Positions 36,744 through 46,430 of a stretch of DNA of 64,000 nt are shown piece by piece. The position numbers were made by a program, and so were the translations under genes. The stretch's first letter is position 1. The number at the start of each line of letters is the position of its first letter. Source of the stretch: an uncultured Mesonia sp. (GTDB lineage Bacteria; Bacteroidota; Bacteroidia; Flavobacteriales; Flavobacteriaceae); the NCBI GenBank assembly GCA_958296185.1, contig CATQIB010000003.1:1-64000 (forward strand). Reading direction: 5' to 3'. The notes under the pieces were generated by a model. That model was not told the DNA's origin and did not search any database. It saw nothing but the letters and a program-made list of their open reading frames with translations.

Positions 36744-37224
36744 TTAGAATGTTGTTGGGTTGTATAACTTCAAAATTTTTAATCCAATTATCATCTTGAT
36801 TTTCTGGAGTTAAAAATGCTTCTAATTCATAAAAGACTATTTTAAAACCACAAGCTCTGTTTACATATTCTTCTACTGGGGCGTAGGTAAATTGTAAACT
36901 ATCAGCATTAGCGTTGTCAATTCCCTCGGGATTGGCGGGAATATCTTTTTTAAAGATAAATTTTGTGTTGTTTTGCCCGGTTTGAAGTGGAATTTTAATA
37001 ATTGAGTCAGTTACAGGTGAATCAAATAAAGGATTCACACTTAATTGGTCATAAACTTGAAGCCGATTAACTGTCTTGGCATCAATAGGGTTTTCGATGT
37101 CTAAAAATTTAATGACTAATAAAGGTGTAGTAGGGGTAGCCCCAGAACAAATATCATCTTTTTGGCATCCCCACAAACTGATTACTACCAATAATAAAAT
37201 ACCTATAAGTGAATTATTTTTCAT
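36709..37224 (-). CDS. DUF6452-like lipoprotein
   Basis: The lipobox is VISLWGC after a short hydrophobic signal. The mature part of about 150 residues is beta-rich and contains two conserved-looking cysteines (DDICSG and NRACGFK). As I recall, such proteins are called DUF6452 and pair with DUF6048 barrels. It overlaps the rlmD end by four bases and the DUF6048 start by about 35 bases, so the three genes are translated together. The function is unknown. Confidence 0.7.
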   Translation of the reverse strand: MKNNSLIGILLLVVISLWGCQKDDICSGATPTTPLLVIKFLDIENPIDAKTVNRLQVYDQLSVNPLFDSPVTDSIIKIPLQTGQNNTKFIFKKDIPANPEGIDNANADSLQFTYAPVEEYVNRACGFKIVFYELEAFLTPENQDDNWIKNFEVIQPNNILNEQETHLYIYH

Positions 37225-38630
37225 CGCAATTCAAGTTGTACAACGTTTTCTACGTGATGAGTTTGAGGAAACATATCTACTGCTTGTGTTTTGGTTACTT
37301 GGTACAGTGAATCTAGCATTTGTAAATCTCTAGCTTGAGTTGCCGCGTTACAGCTTACATATACAATACGCTTGGGCTTTATATTAATGATTTGCTCTAC
37401 AACATCTTTATGCATACCATCTCTAGGCGGATCGGTGATTATAACATCGGGTGTTCCATTTTGAGCAATAAAGTCTTTCGTAAAGACTTTGCGCATGTCG
37501 CCCACAAAAAAATCGGTATTTTCTATGTTGTTATTTTTTGCATTTTCTTTAGCATCTTCAATAGCTTCGGGAACCACTTCAACGCCAACAACTTTTTCAG
37601 CCGCTTTAGCAACAAATTGTGCGATAGTGCCCGTACCAGTATATAAATCATATACTAGTTCATTTCCTGTTAACTCAGCAAAATTACGTGTAATTTTATA
37701 GAGTTCATAAGCTTGCGCAGAGTTGGTTTGGTAGAATGATTTTGCTGTAATCTTAAATTTCAAACCTTCCATTGCCTCCACAATATAATCACGACCAGCA
37801 AAGCACAAAACCTCTTGGTCATAAATAGTGTCATTTCCTTTTTCATTAATGACATATAAAAGCGAGGTGATTTCAGGAAAATTATCTTTTAAATAGCCTA
37901 AAATTAAATTTATTTTCTCTTCATCTTTATAGAAAAATTGTATCAAAACCATGACTTCCCCTGTAGAGGAGGTTCTAATCATTAAAGTGCGTAGAAGACC
38001 TTCTTGCTTCCGCGGATTAAAAAAGCTAACGCCCTGCTCGCTGGCAAAACCTTTAATACCATTCCTAATAGCATTACTAGGGTCTTGTTGAAGATGACAT
38101 TTTTTAATGTCTAGAATTTTATCCCACATACCAGGAATATGAAAACCAAGCGCATTTCTATCTTGAATTTCTTTTTGGCTATTTATTTCATCTAAGGTCA
38201 ACCAGCGGCTGTCACTAAACGAAAACTCCATTTTATTTCGATAGAAATATTGCTTTTCGCTTCCTAAGATAGGAATAACCTTTAATGGATTAACCTTACC
38301 AATACGGGTAAGCTGATTAATCACCTCATTTTCTTTAAAATACAATTGAGATTCATATTTCATATGCTGCCATTTACAACCTCCGCAAGTGCCAAAATGT
38401 TGACACTCTGGTTCGGTTCTTCTGTCAGATAATTTTGCGAATTCAGTTGCTTTAGCGAAATAATAGGCTTTTCTTTTCTTGTAAGTGTGTACTGTTGCGA
38501 TATCGCCAGGAACAGCGTTATCTATAAAAATAACTTTACCATCGGGTGCTTTGGCAACTGCTTTACCTTTTGCTCCTGCCTCGGTAACCTTTACATTTTC
38601 AAATATCTTGTTTTTATTTCTTCTGGCCAT
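37221..38630 (-). CDS. rlmD: 23S rRNA (uracil-5-)-methyltransferase RlmD
   Basis: An N-terminal TRAM domain leads into the iron-sulfur motif CQHFGTCGGC with a later Cys in DIKKCHLQ. The methyltransferase domain has VYDLYTGTGTIAQF, the DPPRDG motif and the catalytic cysteine in IVYVSCNAATQARD. The length of 469 residues is normal. It might act on U747 or U1939 (RlmC/RlmD); the family cannot be split by eye. It is followed by DUF6452. A TATTTTTG box lies upstream on the minus strand (38642-38635). Confidence 0.88.
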   Translation of the reverse strand: MARRNKNKIFENVKVTEAGAKGKAVAKAPDGKVIFIDNAVPGDIATVHTYKKRKAYYFAKATEFAKLSDRRTEPECQHFGTCGGCKWQHMKYESQLYFKENEVINQLTRIGKVNPLKVIPILGSEKQYFYRNKMEFSFSDSRWLTLDEINSQKEIQDRNALGFHIPGMWDKILDIKKCHLQQDPSNAIRNGIKGFASEQGVSFFNPRKQEGLLRTLMIRTSSTGEVMVLIQFFYKDEEKINLILGYLKDNFPEITSLLYVINEKGNDTIYDQEVLCFAGRDYIVEAMEGLKFKITAKSFYQTNSAQAYELYKITRNFAELTGNELVYDLYTGTGTIAQFVAKAAEKVVGVEVVPEAIEDAKENAKNNNIENTDFFVGDMRKVFTKDFIAQNGTPDVIITDPPRDGMHKDVVEQIINIKPKRIVYVSCNAATQARDLQMLDSLYQVTKTQAVDMFPQTHHVENVVQLELR

Positions 38631-38773
38631 AGCTCAAAAATACTAAGTTTTGTGATGAAGAGGTTTAGATTATCCTAAACATTTAGTATTTTGCAAACAT
38701 ATCAAAAAAATGGGTGATTTCTCCCCAATAAGCAGGAATCAAATTAAGTTTAAGAAAGAAAAAAGAAAAAAGC

Positions 38774-40063
38774 ATGTCAGTTGTAACAATTAAATCATCT
38801 CAACAAGCAATTGAGTTAGAAGAAAAACACGGTGCCCATAATTACCATCCATTACCTGCCGTATTAAAAAAAGGTGAAGGAGTTTTTATGTGGGATGTAG
38901 AAGATAAAAAATATTATGACTTTTTATCGGCCTACTCAGCCGTTAACCAAGGTCATTGTCACCCAAAAATTATTGGGGCTATGACTAAACAAGCTGAAAC
39001 TTTGACGCTTACTTCTCGTGCATTTCACAATGATGTACTTGGTAAATATGAGAAATTTGCTACAGAATACTTTGGCTTTGATAAGTTGCTGCCAATGAAT
39101 ACAGGTGCAGAAGCGGTTGAAACTGCTATTAAAATTTGTAGAAAATGGGCTTATGAAAAGAAAGGAATTCATGAAAATGAAGCGCAAATAATTGTAGCTG
39201 AAAATAATTTTCACGGTAGAACAACAACGGTAATTTCTTTTAGTAATGATGAGGGGGCACGCAAAAATTTTGGGCCCTACACACCTGGTTTTTTGAAGGT
39301 AGGTTATGATAACCTTGAACAGCTAGAGGAAGCTTTAAAAAACACACCTAATGTAGCCGGATTTTTAGTTGAACCTATTCAAGGTGAAGCAGGTGTTTAT
39401 GTTCCTAGTGAAGACTACTTGACTGAAGCACGAAAACTATGTAAAAAATATGGCGTACTATTTATAGCCGACGAAATACAAACTGGTATTGCTAGAACGG
39501 GTTCTTTATTAGCTGTTTGTGGTAATTGTACTTGCCAGAATAAATGTGAGCAGCAATCTGAAACTTATGTAAGACCAGATATTTTAATTTTAGGAAAGGC
39601 CTTGTCTGGCGGAGTGTATCCTGTTTCTGCCGTTTTAGCCGATAATGAAATTATGGACGTTATTCAGCCGGGGCAACACGGTTCTACCTTTGGAGGAAAC
39701 CCTGTGGCATGTGAAACAGCTATTGCGGCACTTGAAGTGGTGTACGATGAAAATTTAATTCAAAATGCACGCGAACTTGGAGATTATTTTAGAGCCGAAA
39801 TGAATAAATATATTGCCAACTCTAAAGTAGTTAAGCTGGTAAGAGGTAAAGGTCTTTTAAATGCAATTGTAATTAACGATACAGAAGAAAGCAGTACGGC
39901 TTGGAATATCTGTGTTGATTTAAAAGAAAACGGTTTGCTAGCAAAGCCTACACACGGAAATATTATTCGTTTTGCTCCGCCTTTAGTTATTACCAAAGAG
40001 CAATTGGATGAGTGTATAGCTATTATTACTAAAACATTATCTAAGTTTGAAGACCAAGTATAA
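38774..40063 (+). CDS. rocD: Ornithine--oxo-acid aminotransferase with four-cysteine insertion
   Basis: This class III PLP enzyme turns ornithine into glutamate semialdehyde. Motifs include [49 protein letters not shown] and the PLP lysine in [11 protein letters not shown] (Lys 275). The family start is clear, and the 429-residue length is slightly longer than usual. The extra length is an insertion with C249, C252, C254 and C258 ([15 protein letters not shown]) between the IADEIQTG strand and the PLP lysine. The cysteine spacing could bind metal. It is ended by a good terminator. Confidence 0.92.
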   Translation: MSVVTIKSSQQAIELEEKHGAHNYHPLPAVLKKGEGVFMWDVEDKKYYDFLSAYSAVNQGHCHPKIIGAMTKQAETLTLTSRAFHNDVLGKYEKFATEYFGFDKLLPMNTGAEAVETAIKICRKWAYEKKGIHENEAQIIVAENNFHGRTTTVISFSNDEGARKNFGPYTPGFLKVGYDNLEQLEEALKNTPNVAGFLVEPIQGEAGVYVPSEDYLTEARKLCKKYGVLFIADEIQTGIARTGSLLAVCGNCTCQNKCEQQSETYVRPDILILGKALSGGVYPVSAVLADNEIMDVIQPGQHGSTFGGNPVACETAIAALEVVYDENLIQNARELGDYFRAEMNKYIANSKVVKLVRGKGLLNAIVINDTEESSTAWNICVDLKENGLLAKPTHGNIIRFAPPLVITKEQLDECIAIITKTLSKFEDQV

Positions 40064-40083
40064 AGAGTAACTATATGAGGAAT

Positions 40084-40115
40084 AAAAAAGGGTGTTTAAA
40101 CAACACCCTTTTTTA
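40084..40115. terminator. Bidirectional terminator
   Basis: AAAAAGGGTGTT / AACACCCTTTTTT with a five-base loop lies between the convergent rocD and DUF349 genes. Confidence 0.87.
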
Positions 40116-40123
40116 TTTGCCTC

Positions 40124-42106
40124 TTAATTATCTATATTTCTAAGTTTCTTTAACTTGGCTTCCCAAGTGCCTAACTCTTGTTTTTTTCTTTCTATGTTTT
40201 TTAAAACTTCTTTAACCAAAGGATTGCTTTCATCTGCATTGGAGAAAAACTGCATATTATTTTCTAGTTGTATGATCTCTTGGTCGGTTTCTTCAATACG
40301 TTTTCTTATAAAAAACTCTTCTTTTCTCAATTTATCTGCACCATCAGCTTGATCTAGAGATTGTAATTTATTCTCGTACTTTAAAAGCTCCGATTCTCGC
40401 TTAGAGATATCTAATTGTTTAAATAGTTGATCTAGGGCTTTATTGAATTTACCTTCAATGTACTTCATTTTAAAAGGTACGTGGCCTAAATCTTTCCAGA
40501 TATTAATTTGCTCTTTAATAAGCTTAAGAGCTTCTTGGTGATCTTGAGGAAGAGTTAAGTTTTTTACCTTTTCAAGTAACTCTTTTTTCTTTTCAAAAGC
40601 CTGCATTTCATCTTTGTTTTCTTCATTTTGCTTTTCGTGAAGCCTATTGAAATAATGGTTGCATGCTTTTTTAAATCTTTTCCAGATTTTATCACTATCT
40701 TTTCTAGGTACGTGTCCTATTTTTTTCCACTCACTTTGAATGCGTTTCATTATGGGAGTGGTTATTTTAAATTCTAAATTATCCTTATTTTCTTCGGCAA
40801 TTTGTACCAGTTCAAGCTTTTTGCTTAAATTCTCATATTGTTCTTTTTTCAAATTCTTATAGAAAGCATTTTTCTTTCTATTAAAAGACCTTACGTTTTC
40901 CTTAAAACGTTTCCAGCTTTCTTCTGCATTTTTTTTAGGTACTTTACCAGCTTTAAAAAACTCATTGCGCAAAGATTCAATTTTTTTTATGTTGGCTTGC
41001 GCTTGTTTATGAGAGGTAATTTCTTCTTGAGCAATATTTTTTATTTTGTCTATTATTTCATTCTTTTTTTCAAGATTTTTCTCACGTGCCTTGTCTAGTT
41101 CTTCAAAATAAGCTTGCCTGTTTTCGTGAATTTTTTTTGTGGCTGCACTAAACCTTTCCCAAATATCTTCTCTATATTCTTTGGCAACAGGCCCTACTTC
41201 TTCTTTCCACATTTTATGTAACATTTGTAGCTCTCTAAACGCTCTATTAATGTTAGTCTCTTGGGTGAGTTCCTCCGCTCTAGCGATCATTTTTAACTTT
41301 TGATCTAAGTTGTGCTTAAAATCTAAATCTCTAAACTCACGGTCTAAATGTAAAAAATCATAAAACACCTCAACGTGATGGTGGTAGGTTCTCCAAATAT
41401 CTTTATAATCTTCTCTAGGTACTGGCCCGGCTTTTTTCCAACGCTCTTGTAATTGTTTGAATGTTGCGAAACTATTATTCATATCGGCACTGTCGCCAAT
41501 CATTCCCTTTAGCTCTTCGATAATGGCCAAGCGCTCTTTAAGATTTTGATTTAAGTTTTTCTTTAACTCTTCATAATGCTTGTTGCGCTGTTCTTTATAC
41601 TTAAAGTAGACCTCGTTAAATCGTTTTTTAGTAGGACTTGAATAATGAAAATCTATAATATTACCGCCTTCTTCTAAGAAATCTTCCTTTTTCTGCTCCA
41701 TTTCTTCATCAAATTTACTATCAAATTCTAATTTGATTTCTTGAACGTGGTCGCGTATAGTTTGAATTTTCTCAGATTTTAAAAGCTCATCCAGCTCCAT
41801 AACTAACTCATTCATAGTCATGGCGTGATAGTCTTTCATTTCAATATCGTGGCGTTTTTGTAAATCTTCATCTTCATTCTCTTCGGCCAAAGTTTCATCT
41901 AACTCATCATGTATTTTATCTGAATCTTTTTCTGGTTCTGAATTATGGTCTGATGTAGCACTGGCTTTAGTCTGAGCGTCAGTCGCTTGCTTCTCCATTT
42001 CTTCTGTATCGCTCCCAGGTGCTGGCATGTTTTGCTGAACATCCTTAGATTTTTCTATGTTTTCTTGATTCTCAGTACTTTCTCGTTTTGCTTCTTTATC
42101 AGACAT
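40124..42106 (-). CDS. DUF349 repeat, coiled-coil protein
   Basis: About 660 residues, very rich in Lys and Glu, with an acidic low-complexity start (about 1-100). It then holds several tandem DUF349 helical repeats, each with a W-K-x-x-G-P/H-V-P core (ERWKKAGPVPREDYKDIW, HKMWKEEVGPVAKEYREDIW, EWKKIGHVPRKDSDKIW, WKDLGHVPFKMKYIEGKF). There is no signal peptide. I start at MSDKEAKRES, the third codon after the track Met. Such proteins are common in Bacteroidota; a DNA- or cell-division-related role has been guessed for the family but I see no proof. Confidence 0.82.
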   Translation of the reverse strand: MSDKEAKRESTENQENIEKSKDVQQNMPAPGSDTEEMEKQATDAQTKASATSDHNSEPEKDSDKIHDELDETLAEENEDEDLQKRHDIEMKDYHAMTMNELVMELDELLKSEKIQTIRDHVQEIKLEFDSKFDEEMEQKKEDFLEEGGNIIDFHYSSPTKKRFNEVYFKYKEQRNKHYEELKKNLNQNLKERLAIIEELKGMIGDSADMNNSFATFKQLQERWKKAGPVPREDYKDIWRTYHHHVEVFYDFLHLDREFRDLDFKHNLDQKLKMIARAEELTQETNINRAFRELQMLHKMWKEEVGPVAKEYREDIWERFSAATKKIHENRQAYFEELDKAREKNLEKKNEIIDKIKNIAQEEITSHKQAQANIKKIESLRNEFFKAGKVPKKNAEESWKRFKENVRSFNRKKNAFYKNLKKEQYENLSKKLELVQIAEENKDNLEFKITTPIMKRIQSEWKKIGHVPRKDSDKIWKRFKKACNHYFNRLHEKQNEENKDEMQAFEKKKELLEKVKNLTLPQDHQEALKLIKEQINIWKDLGHVPFKMKYIEGKFNKALDQLFKQLDISKRESELLKYENKLQSLDQADGADKLRKEEFFIRKRIEETDQEIIQLENNMQFFSNADESNPLVKEVLKNIERKKQELGTWEAKLKKLRNIDN

Positions 42107-42246
42107 ATTTTTCAATGTTTAGGTTCATAAATAATGTGGAAAGATACTATTAAAGGCTTGTTTCTGCAAAAAAAATATAATTTTAAACGGCTTAGTGTAG
42201 TAACTTTTAGCAACTTGAAATACGAGCAAATCTACTAAAGTATTAT

Positions 42247-42972
42247 TTATTCTTGCCAAATAGTCCAAGATCGATTTGCTTGATGAACCAGCATCGCTTG
42301 GCCATTAGCAATTTTTGCTCCTCTTATTTTCCCTTTTGCAAGAAACTCAGTTAATGTAGGGTTGTATACTAAATCGTATAAGAGATGAGTTTTACTTAAG
42401 GCATCATAGGGTATTTTGGGAGATTGTTTAATATCTGGATAAGTACCTAGTGGTGTTGCATTAATTATAAGTTTATGATCAGTAATATTATTTTCGTTTA
42501 AATCTTCATAATTCAATTGACCTTCTTTAGGCGATCTACTTACAAACTTATATTCAATCTCCATAGCTTCAAGAGCATAGGCTACTGCTTTTGAGGCGCC
42601 TCCTGTACCTAATATTAATGCTCGACTGTGATTGCTCTCTAAAATAGGGAATAAGGCTTTCATAAACCCAAAAGCATCTGTGTTGTAACCAATCTTTTTT
42701 TGATCAACTATTTTTACGGTATTCACCGCTTTAATTTTTGCAGCTTCATCAGATAATTCATCTAAATAAGGAATAATACTTTCTTTAAAAGGTATGGTAA
42801 CATTAAATCCGTCGAGGTTATTTTTTGCTAATACAGTGAGCAACTCATCTATCTCGTTTAACTCGAAATTATCATAGGTCCCATCAAAGTTTTCTTGGAC
42901 AAATTTATCTTGAAAAAAAGTTTTAGATTTTGAATACCCAATATCCTTACCAATTAATCCGTATTTTTTCAT
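42247..42972 (-). CDS. aroE: Shikimate dehydrogenase
   Basis: It reduces 3-dehydroshikimate in aromatic amino acid synthesis. The shikimate-binding SKSKTFF and FNVTIPFKE and the NADP loop ILGTGGASKAVAYAL are present, as is the INATPLGTYP motif. At 241 residues it is a little shorter than usual, as in many Bacteroidota. The start overlaps the stop of the DUF368 gene by one base (TAATG). Confidence 0.93.
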   Translation of the reverse strand: MKKYGLIGKDIGYSKSKTFFQDKFVQENFDGTYDNFELNEIDELLTVLAKNNLDGFNVTIPFKESIIPYLDELSDEAAKIKAVNTVKIVDQKKIGYNTDAFGFMKALFPILESNHSRALILGTGGASKAVAYALEAMEIEYKFVSRSPKEGQLNYEDLNENNITDHKLIINATPLGTYPDIKQSPKIPYDALSKTHLLYDLVYNPTLTEFLAKGKIRGAKIANGQAMLVHQANRSWTIWQE

Positions 42973-43991
42973 TATTTTAAATTTTTTGTATTTGCACCGT
43001 AGAGACCCAATCCGTAAACTAAAATTACACCTAAAAAAATAAAAACCACAGCAATATAATTTTGAGTGTCTTGAAAATCAGGCAAGTACCTGTTGTAATT
43101 ATCAATGATAAAATTTCCATTAGCATCTATTAATCGATTGCCTGCGGGATTTGTTTTATAGATTTTTTCTTTCCAAGGCCAAACAACGCCTAAAGATCCC
43201 GTTATAAAGCCTATAATGGTGGCGAAGGTAATGTTTTTATAGTGTTTGAGAACATAACCAAGCAGGTGAGAGAGAGAGACCAACCCAACTACGGAGCCAG
43301 CGGTAAAACTGGTTAGAATTTTTAATAAATGTACGCGTTTTTGATCTTTAAGAAAATCTAAATTTAGCGATGCTAGATCTTTTAAAGTGTCAAAGAGCGC
43401 ATTTACAGAGTCAACCAAGAGCAATACATAATTGCCTACTAGTATTAAGATAAATGACCCCGAAAGTCCTGGTAAGGTCATTCCGGAAACCCCAATAACG
43501 CCACAAAAAAAGACAAACCACAGGTTGTCATTCTCAGTGGCGGGTTCTAACAGACTTATACCACCGCCCACTAATAATCCTAAAATTATAAAGAGCACGT
43601 GGCGGAGAGATTTAACTTTAAAATCTTTTGCTATGTAAAAAATTGAACCGATTATCATACCAAAAAAGCCAGACCACACATATAACTCATAGTGAAGTAA
43701 GAAGTAATCTAATAGTTTGGAAACTGAAAAATAACTAATAACCATTCCTAAGACCAGTAAACCTAAAAACGATGCGTTTACATAATTTAGAAAACTTTTA
43801 TACCGCTTCTTGTAAAGTAAGAGTAGCGCCTTTCGATTGAATTTTTGAAGCGAATAGATAAATTCTTCATAAAAACCTGCTACAAAAGCAACAATACCAC
43901 CAGAGACCCCGGGTACTTTGTTGGCTGCACCCATAGCCAATCCTTTTAAAACTAAAAAGACCTTATCTTTAAAACTTCGCTTATTTTGCAT
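42972..43991 (-). CDS. DUF368 family membrane protein, PopT-like (second copy)
   Basis: About eight or nine hydrophobic segments are visible. The motifs NKVPGVSGGIVAFVAGFYEEF and GMTLPGLSGSFILILVGNY are the two DUF368 signature glycine-proline regions. DUF368 proteins (PopT) were reported as undecaprenyl phosphate translocases that recycle the lipid carrier. It overlaps the upstream paralogue by 11 bases and aroE by one base. At 339 residues it is longer than its neighbour, partly because of a loop before the last helix. Confidence 0.87.
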   Translation of the reverse strand: MQNKRSFKDKVFLVLKGLAMGAANKVPGVSGGIVAFVAGFYEEFIYSLQKFNRKALLLLYKKRYKSFLNYVNASFLGLLVLGMVISYFSVSKLLDYFLLHYELYVWSGFFGMIIGSIFYIAKDFKVKSLRHVLFIILGLLVGGGISLLEPATENDNLWFVFFCGVIGVSGMTLPGLSGSFILILVGNYVLLLVDSVNALFDTLKDLASLNLDFLKDQKRVHLLKILTSFTAGSVVGLVSLSHLLGYVLKHYKNITFATIIGFITGSLGVVWPWKEKIYKTNPAGNRLIDANGNFIIDNYNRYLPDFQDTQNYIAVVFIFLGVILVYGLGLYGANTKNLK

Positions 43992-44913
43992 TATTGGTTT
44001 GTTTTTTAGCGGCTTTTCTTTCTAAAAACAAGATACTAAAAAATCCAAGAAGCATTAACAATATGCAATTCCATGTTTGTGGCTCACCAATAAAGTTATC
44101 TGGCAGTACAGATTGTTCTGCTAAAACGATTGTTTTCTCTCTAATTGTTATTGAGTCAATGGTGTTTTTCCAAGGCCAAATTTTATTTAATGAACCTGCG
44201 ATAAAACCAGTTAGCAATGCTAAAGTTAAATTTTTATAATGATTAAAAAGCCATTTTAGTACTCTTGAAAAGCTTAGTAATCCCATTATAGCTCCTAGGG
44301 CTACCGCTAATATTCGTTTAAAATCAAAATCGTGAACTGCCTGCGTGATGGTTTGATAGCTACCTAATAATACTAAAATAAAAGCACCACTTATTCCAGG
44401 TAAAATCATGGCGCAAACGGCAAAAGCTCCCGATATAAACAAATACCAATAACTAGTGTTTTGGGTAGCCGGTGGCAAAATGGTTATTCCGTAAGCAATA
44501 CAAACCCCTATAATTAAAGTTGTGAGGGTAGCACCTCGCCAATTTTTTATTTCTTTTCCCACCAATAGTATACTCGCTAGAACCAAGCCGAAGAAGAATG
44601 ACCACACAAGTAGTGGCTCTGTCTTTAACAAGTAATTTGCCAGACGCATAAAGCTAAAAACGCTAACTAAAATTCCTGTTAAGAGGGCTAGAAGAAATCC
44701 ACCATTTAATTTTTTCCAAAAAGACCAAAAACCTTCCGTTTTCCACACTTGAAAAAGCCTTAAATTAACATTGGAAATACTAGAAACAAGTTCTTCATAA
44801 ATTCCAGTGATAAATGCAATTGTACCTCCAGAGACACCGGGTATTGTATCTGCAATTCCCATAGCGATTCCCTTAAGACTGATTTTAAGGTAGTCTTTAG
44901 TGTTTCTACTCAT
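43981..44913 (-). CDS. DUF368 family membrane protein, PopT-like (first copy)
   Basis: Signature regions ADTIPGVSGGTIAFITGIYEE and AMILPGISGAFILVLLGSY are intact, with a helix layout like the second copy. Both copies carry the two half-repeats seen in the family, so each alone should be complete. The undecaprenyl-phosphate translocase role is known for the family and inferred here. It lies 36 bases after the TPR gene on the same strand and overlaps the second copy. Confidence 0.88.
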   Translation of the reverse strand: MSRNTKDYLKISLKGIAMGIADTIPGVSGGTIAFITGIYEELVSSISNVNLRLFQVWKTEGFWSFWKKLNGGFLLALLTGILVSVFSFMRLANYLLKTEPLLVWSFFFGLVLASILLVGKEIKNWRGATLTTLIIGVCIAYGITILPPATQNTSYWYLFISGAFAVCAMILPGISGAFILVLLGSYQTITQAVHDFDFKRILAVALGAIMGLLSFSRVLKWLFNHYKNLTLALLTGFIAGSLNKIWPWKNTIDSITIREKTIVLAEQSVLPDNFIGEPQTWNCILLMLLGFFSILFLERKAAKKQTNNAK

Positions 44914-44949
44914 AATTTAGTGTTTACTGTGATAAAAGCTTGGAATTGC

Positions 44950-46338
44950 TTATTGATACGATTTAATAATTTCTTGAATACTTGGTCTGTCAAATATCGT
45001 TTTAAATAATGGATATACTACTGGGAGATATTCTTTGTTAATTTCAAGGGCCTTCACGAGGTATTTATAACCTAAGGTTCCATTATTGTTTAAAAAATAA
45101 AGCGCAGCTAACCTATAAATTACCTCCTCGGTTTCAGGATAAAATTCTGCTGCTTTTTTAATTACGCTTAAAGCGGATGCTGTTTCGCCAATTTCAATTA
45201 AGACATCGGCGTGAGAAATCCAAGTTTCTAATTCGTAATTGCCTAATTCTATACTCTGCTTATATCCTTTTTCAGCCTCCTCTAAAAAATTTAGCTTCTG
45301 ATTGATTTTTGCATAAAGTTTCCAATACCGCACATTTTCTTGATCAATTTCGATGGCTTTTTCTATAAAATATAGGGCTTTACGATAATTTTTTTGTCTA
45401 AAGAAAAAATCAGTTATAGCCAGCCAAGCTTTATCGAGTAAAGGATCTTCGGTAGTGGCTTTTTGTAAATAATGAAGGGCAACATCTAGAATATCAAGTT
45501 TTTCATAACATTTCCCTATGCGTAAATAAGCGTAGGCAGAAGGGTCTTCTAATTCTAAAGTAATCTGATAATTTTTTATTGCTTCTCGAATTCTATTCAT
45601 TTTTTCAAGTACCTTGCCCTTTTCAAAGTAGGCCCCCATAAAATATTCATCGGCCAGTAAAGCATAATCAAATGCTTGCAAAGCTTTCTCTAAATTATCT
45701 TCTTTCTTGTAAGCCTTTCCCAATTGGTGCCAGGCTACCTCGCAATACGGATTTTTATCTAAGTAGTTTAGTAAGAATTCAATGGCTTGTTTATTCTCAC
45801 CTAAAACATCAAAACAATAAATTACATTATGCAAAGAAGCATAATCTTCGGGATCATCTTTTAGACAAGCCATATAATGTAATTTAGCATTATCAAAGTC
45901 TTCTTCAAACATATACTCCATAGCTAAAAGAGCGTGAATACCTGAAGAATCTTTTGATAATTTTAGTGCTTTTTTTAGTAGGTGTATCGCTGTTTTATGA
46001 TCATCTCTTTTAGAATAAATATTGGCTTTTTGAATATAAATCTCCTCATTAGAAGGCTCAATTTGTTCTAGTTTATTTAAAATTTGATTGGCGTCACCCA
46101 ATTTATTCTCCATAATACTTACCTCTACCTTAAACAATAAAAGTTGTATAGATTGTGGGTGTTGGTCAAGCCCTAAACGAATAGCTTTTTTAGCTAAAGA
46201 AAGCTTACCCAAGTCAAGGTAATGATGAATAATATTTTCAAATTCAATAGAGTCAAAAAACAAAATATCATTTGTTTTAAGCATCGACTCAAATCGATTG
46301 ATAGAGAAATTAGGTTCTTCGTTATGATTCAAAAACAT
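44950..46338 (-). CDS. Tetratricopeptide repeat protein
   Basis: At 462 residues it has about ten TPR units through most of its length (for example YLDLGKLSLAKKAIRLGLD, AWHQLGKAYKKEDNLEKAL, AYLRIGKCYEKLDILDVAL, WISHADVLIEIGETASAL). There is no signal peptide or membrane segment. The N-terminus (MFLNHNEEPNFSINRFESML) is not TPR. It is a scaffold of unknown partner, upstream of the two DUF368 genes and aroE. Confidence 0.85.
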   Translation of the reverse strand: MFLNHNEEPNFSINRFESMLKTNDILFFDSIEFENIIHHYLDLGKLSLAKKAIRLGLDQHPQSIQLLLFKVEVSIMENKLGDANQILNKLEQIEPSNEEIYIQKANIYSKRDDHKTAIHLLKKALKLSKDSSGIHALLAMEYMFEEDFDNAKLHYMACLKDDPEDYASLHNVIYCFDVLGENKQAIEFLLNYLDKNPYCEVAWHQLGKAYKKEDNLEKALQAFDYALLADEYFMGAYFEKGKVLEKMNRIREAIKNYQITLELEDPSAYAYLRIGKCYEKLDILDVALHYLQKATTEDPLLDKAWLAITDFFFRQKNYRKALYFIEKAIEIDQENVRYWKLYAKINQKLNFLEEAEKGYKQSIELGNYELETWISHADVLIEIGETASALSVIKKAAEFYPETEEVIYRLAALYFLNNNGTLGYKYLVKALEINKEYLPVVYPLFKTIFDRPSIQEIIKSYQ

Positions 46339-46430
46339 AGTTCAAAGCTTGTTAAGCATAAAGTTAAGTCCAAAAAATAATAAAATAAAGGCTTTTAAGT
46401 TATTCTTGTTAACAAAGTAATTAACAAAAC

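Noticed and set aside
40838-41098. Phe-rich plus-strand ORF that looks like a membrane protein
   Set aside because: It is the antisense of Lys/Glu-rich DUF349 codons, which read as Phe/Leu/Ser on the other strand.
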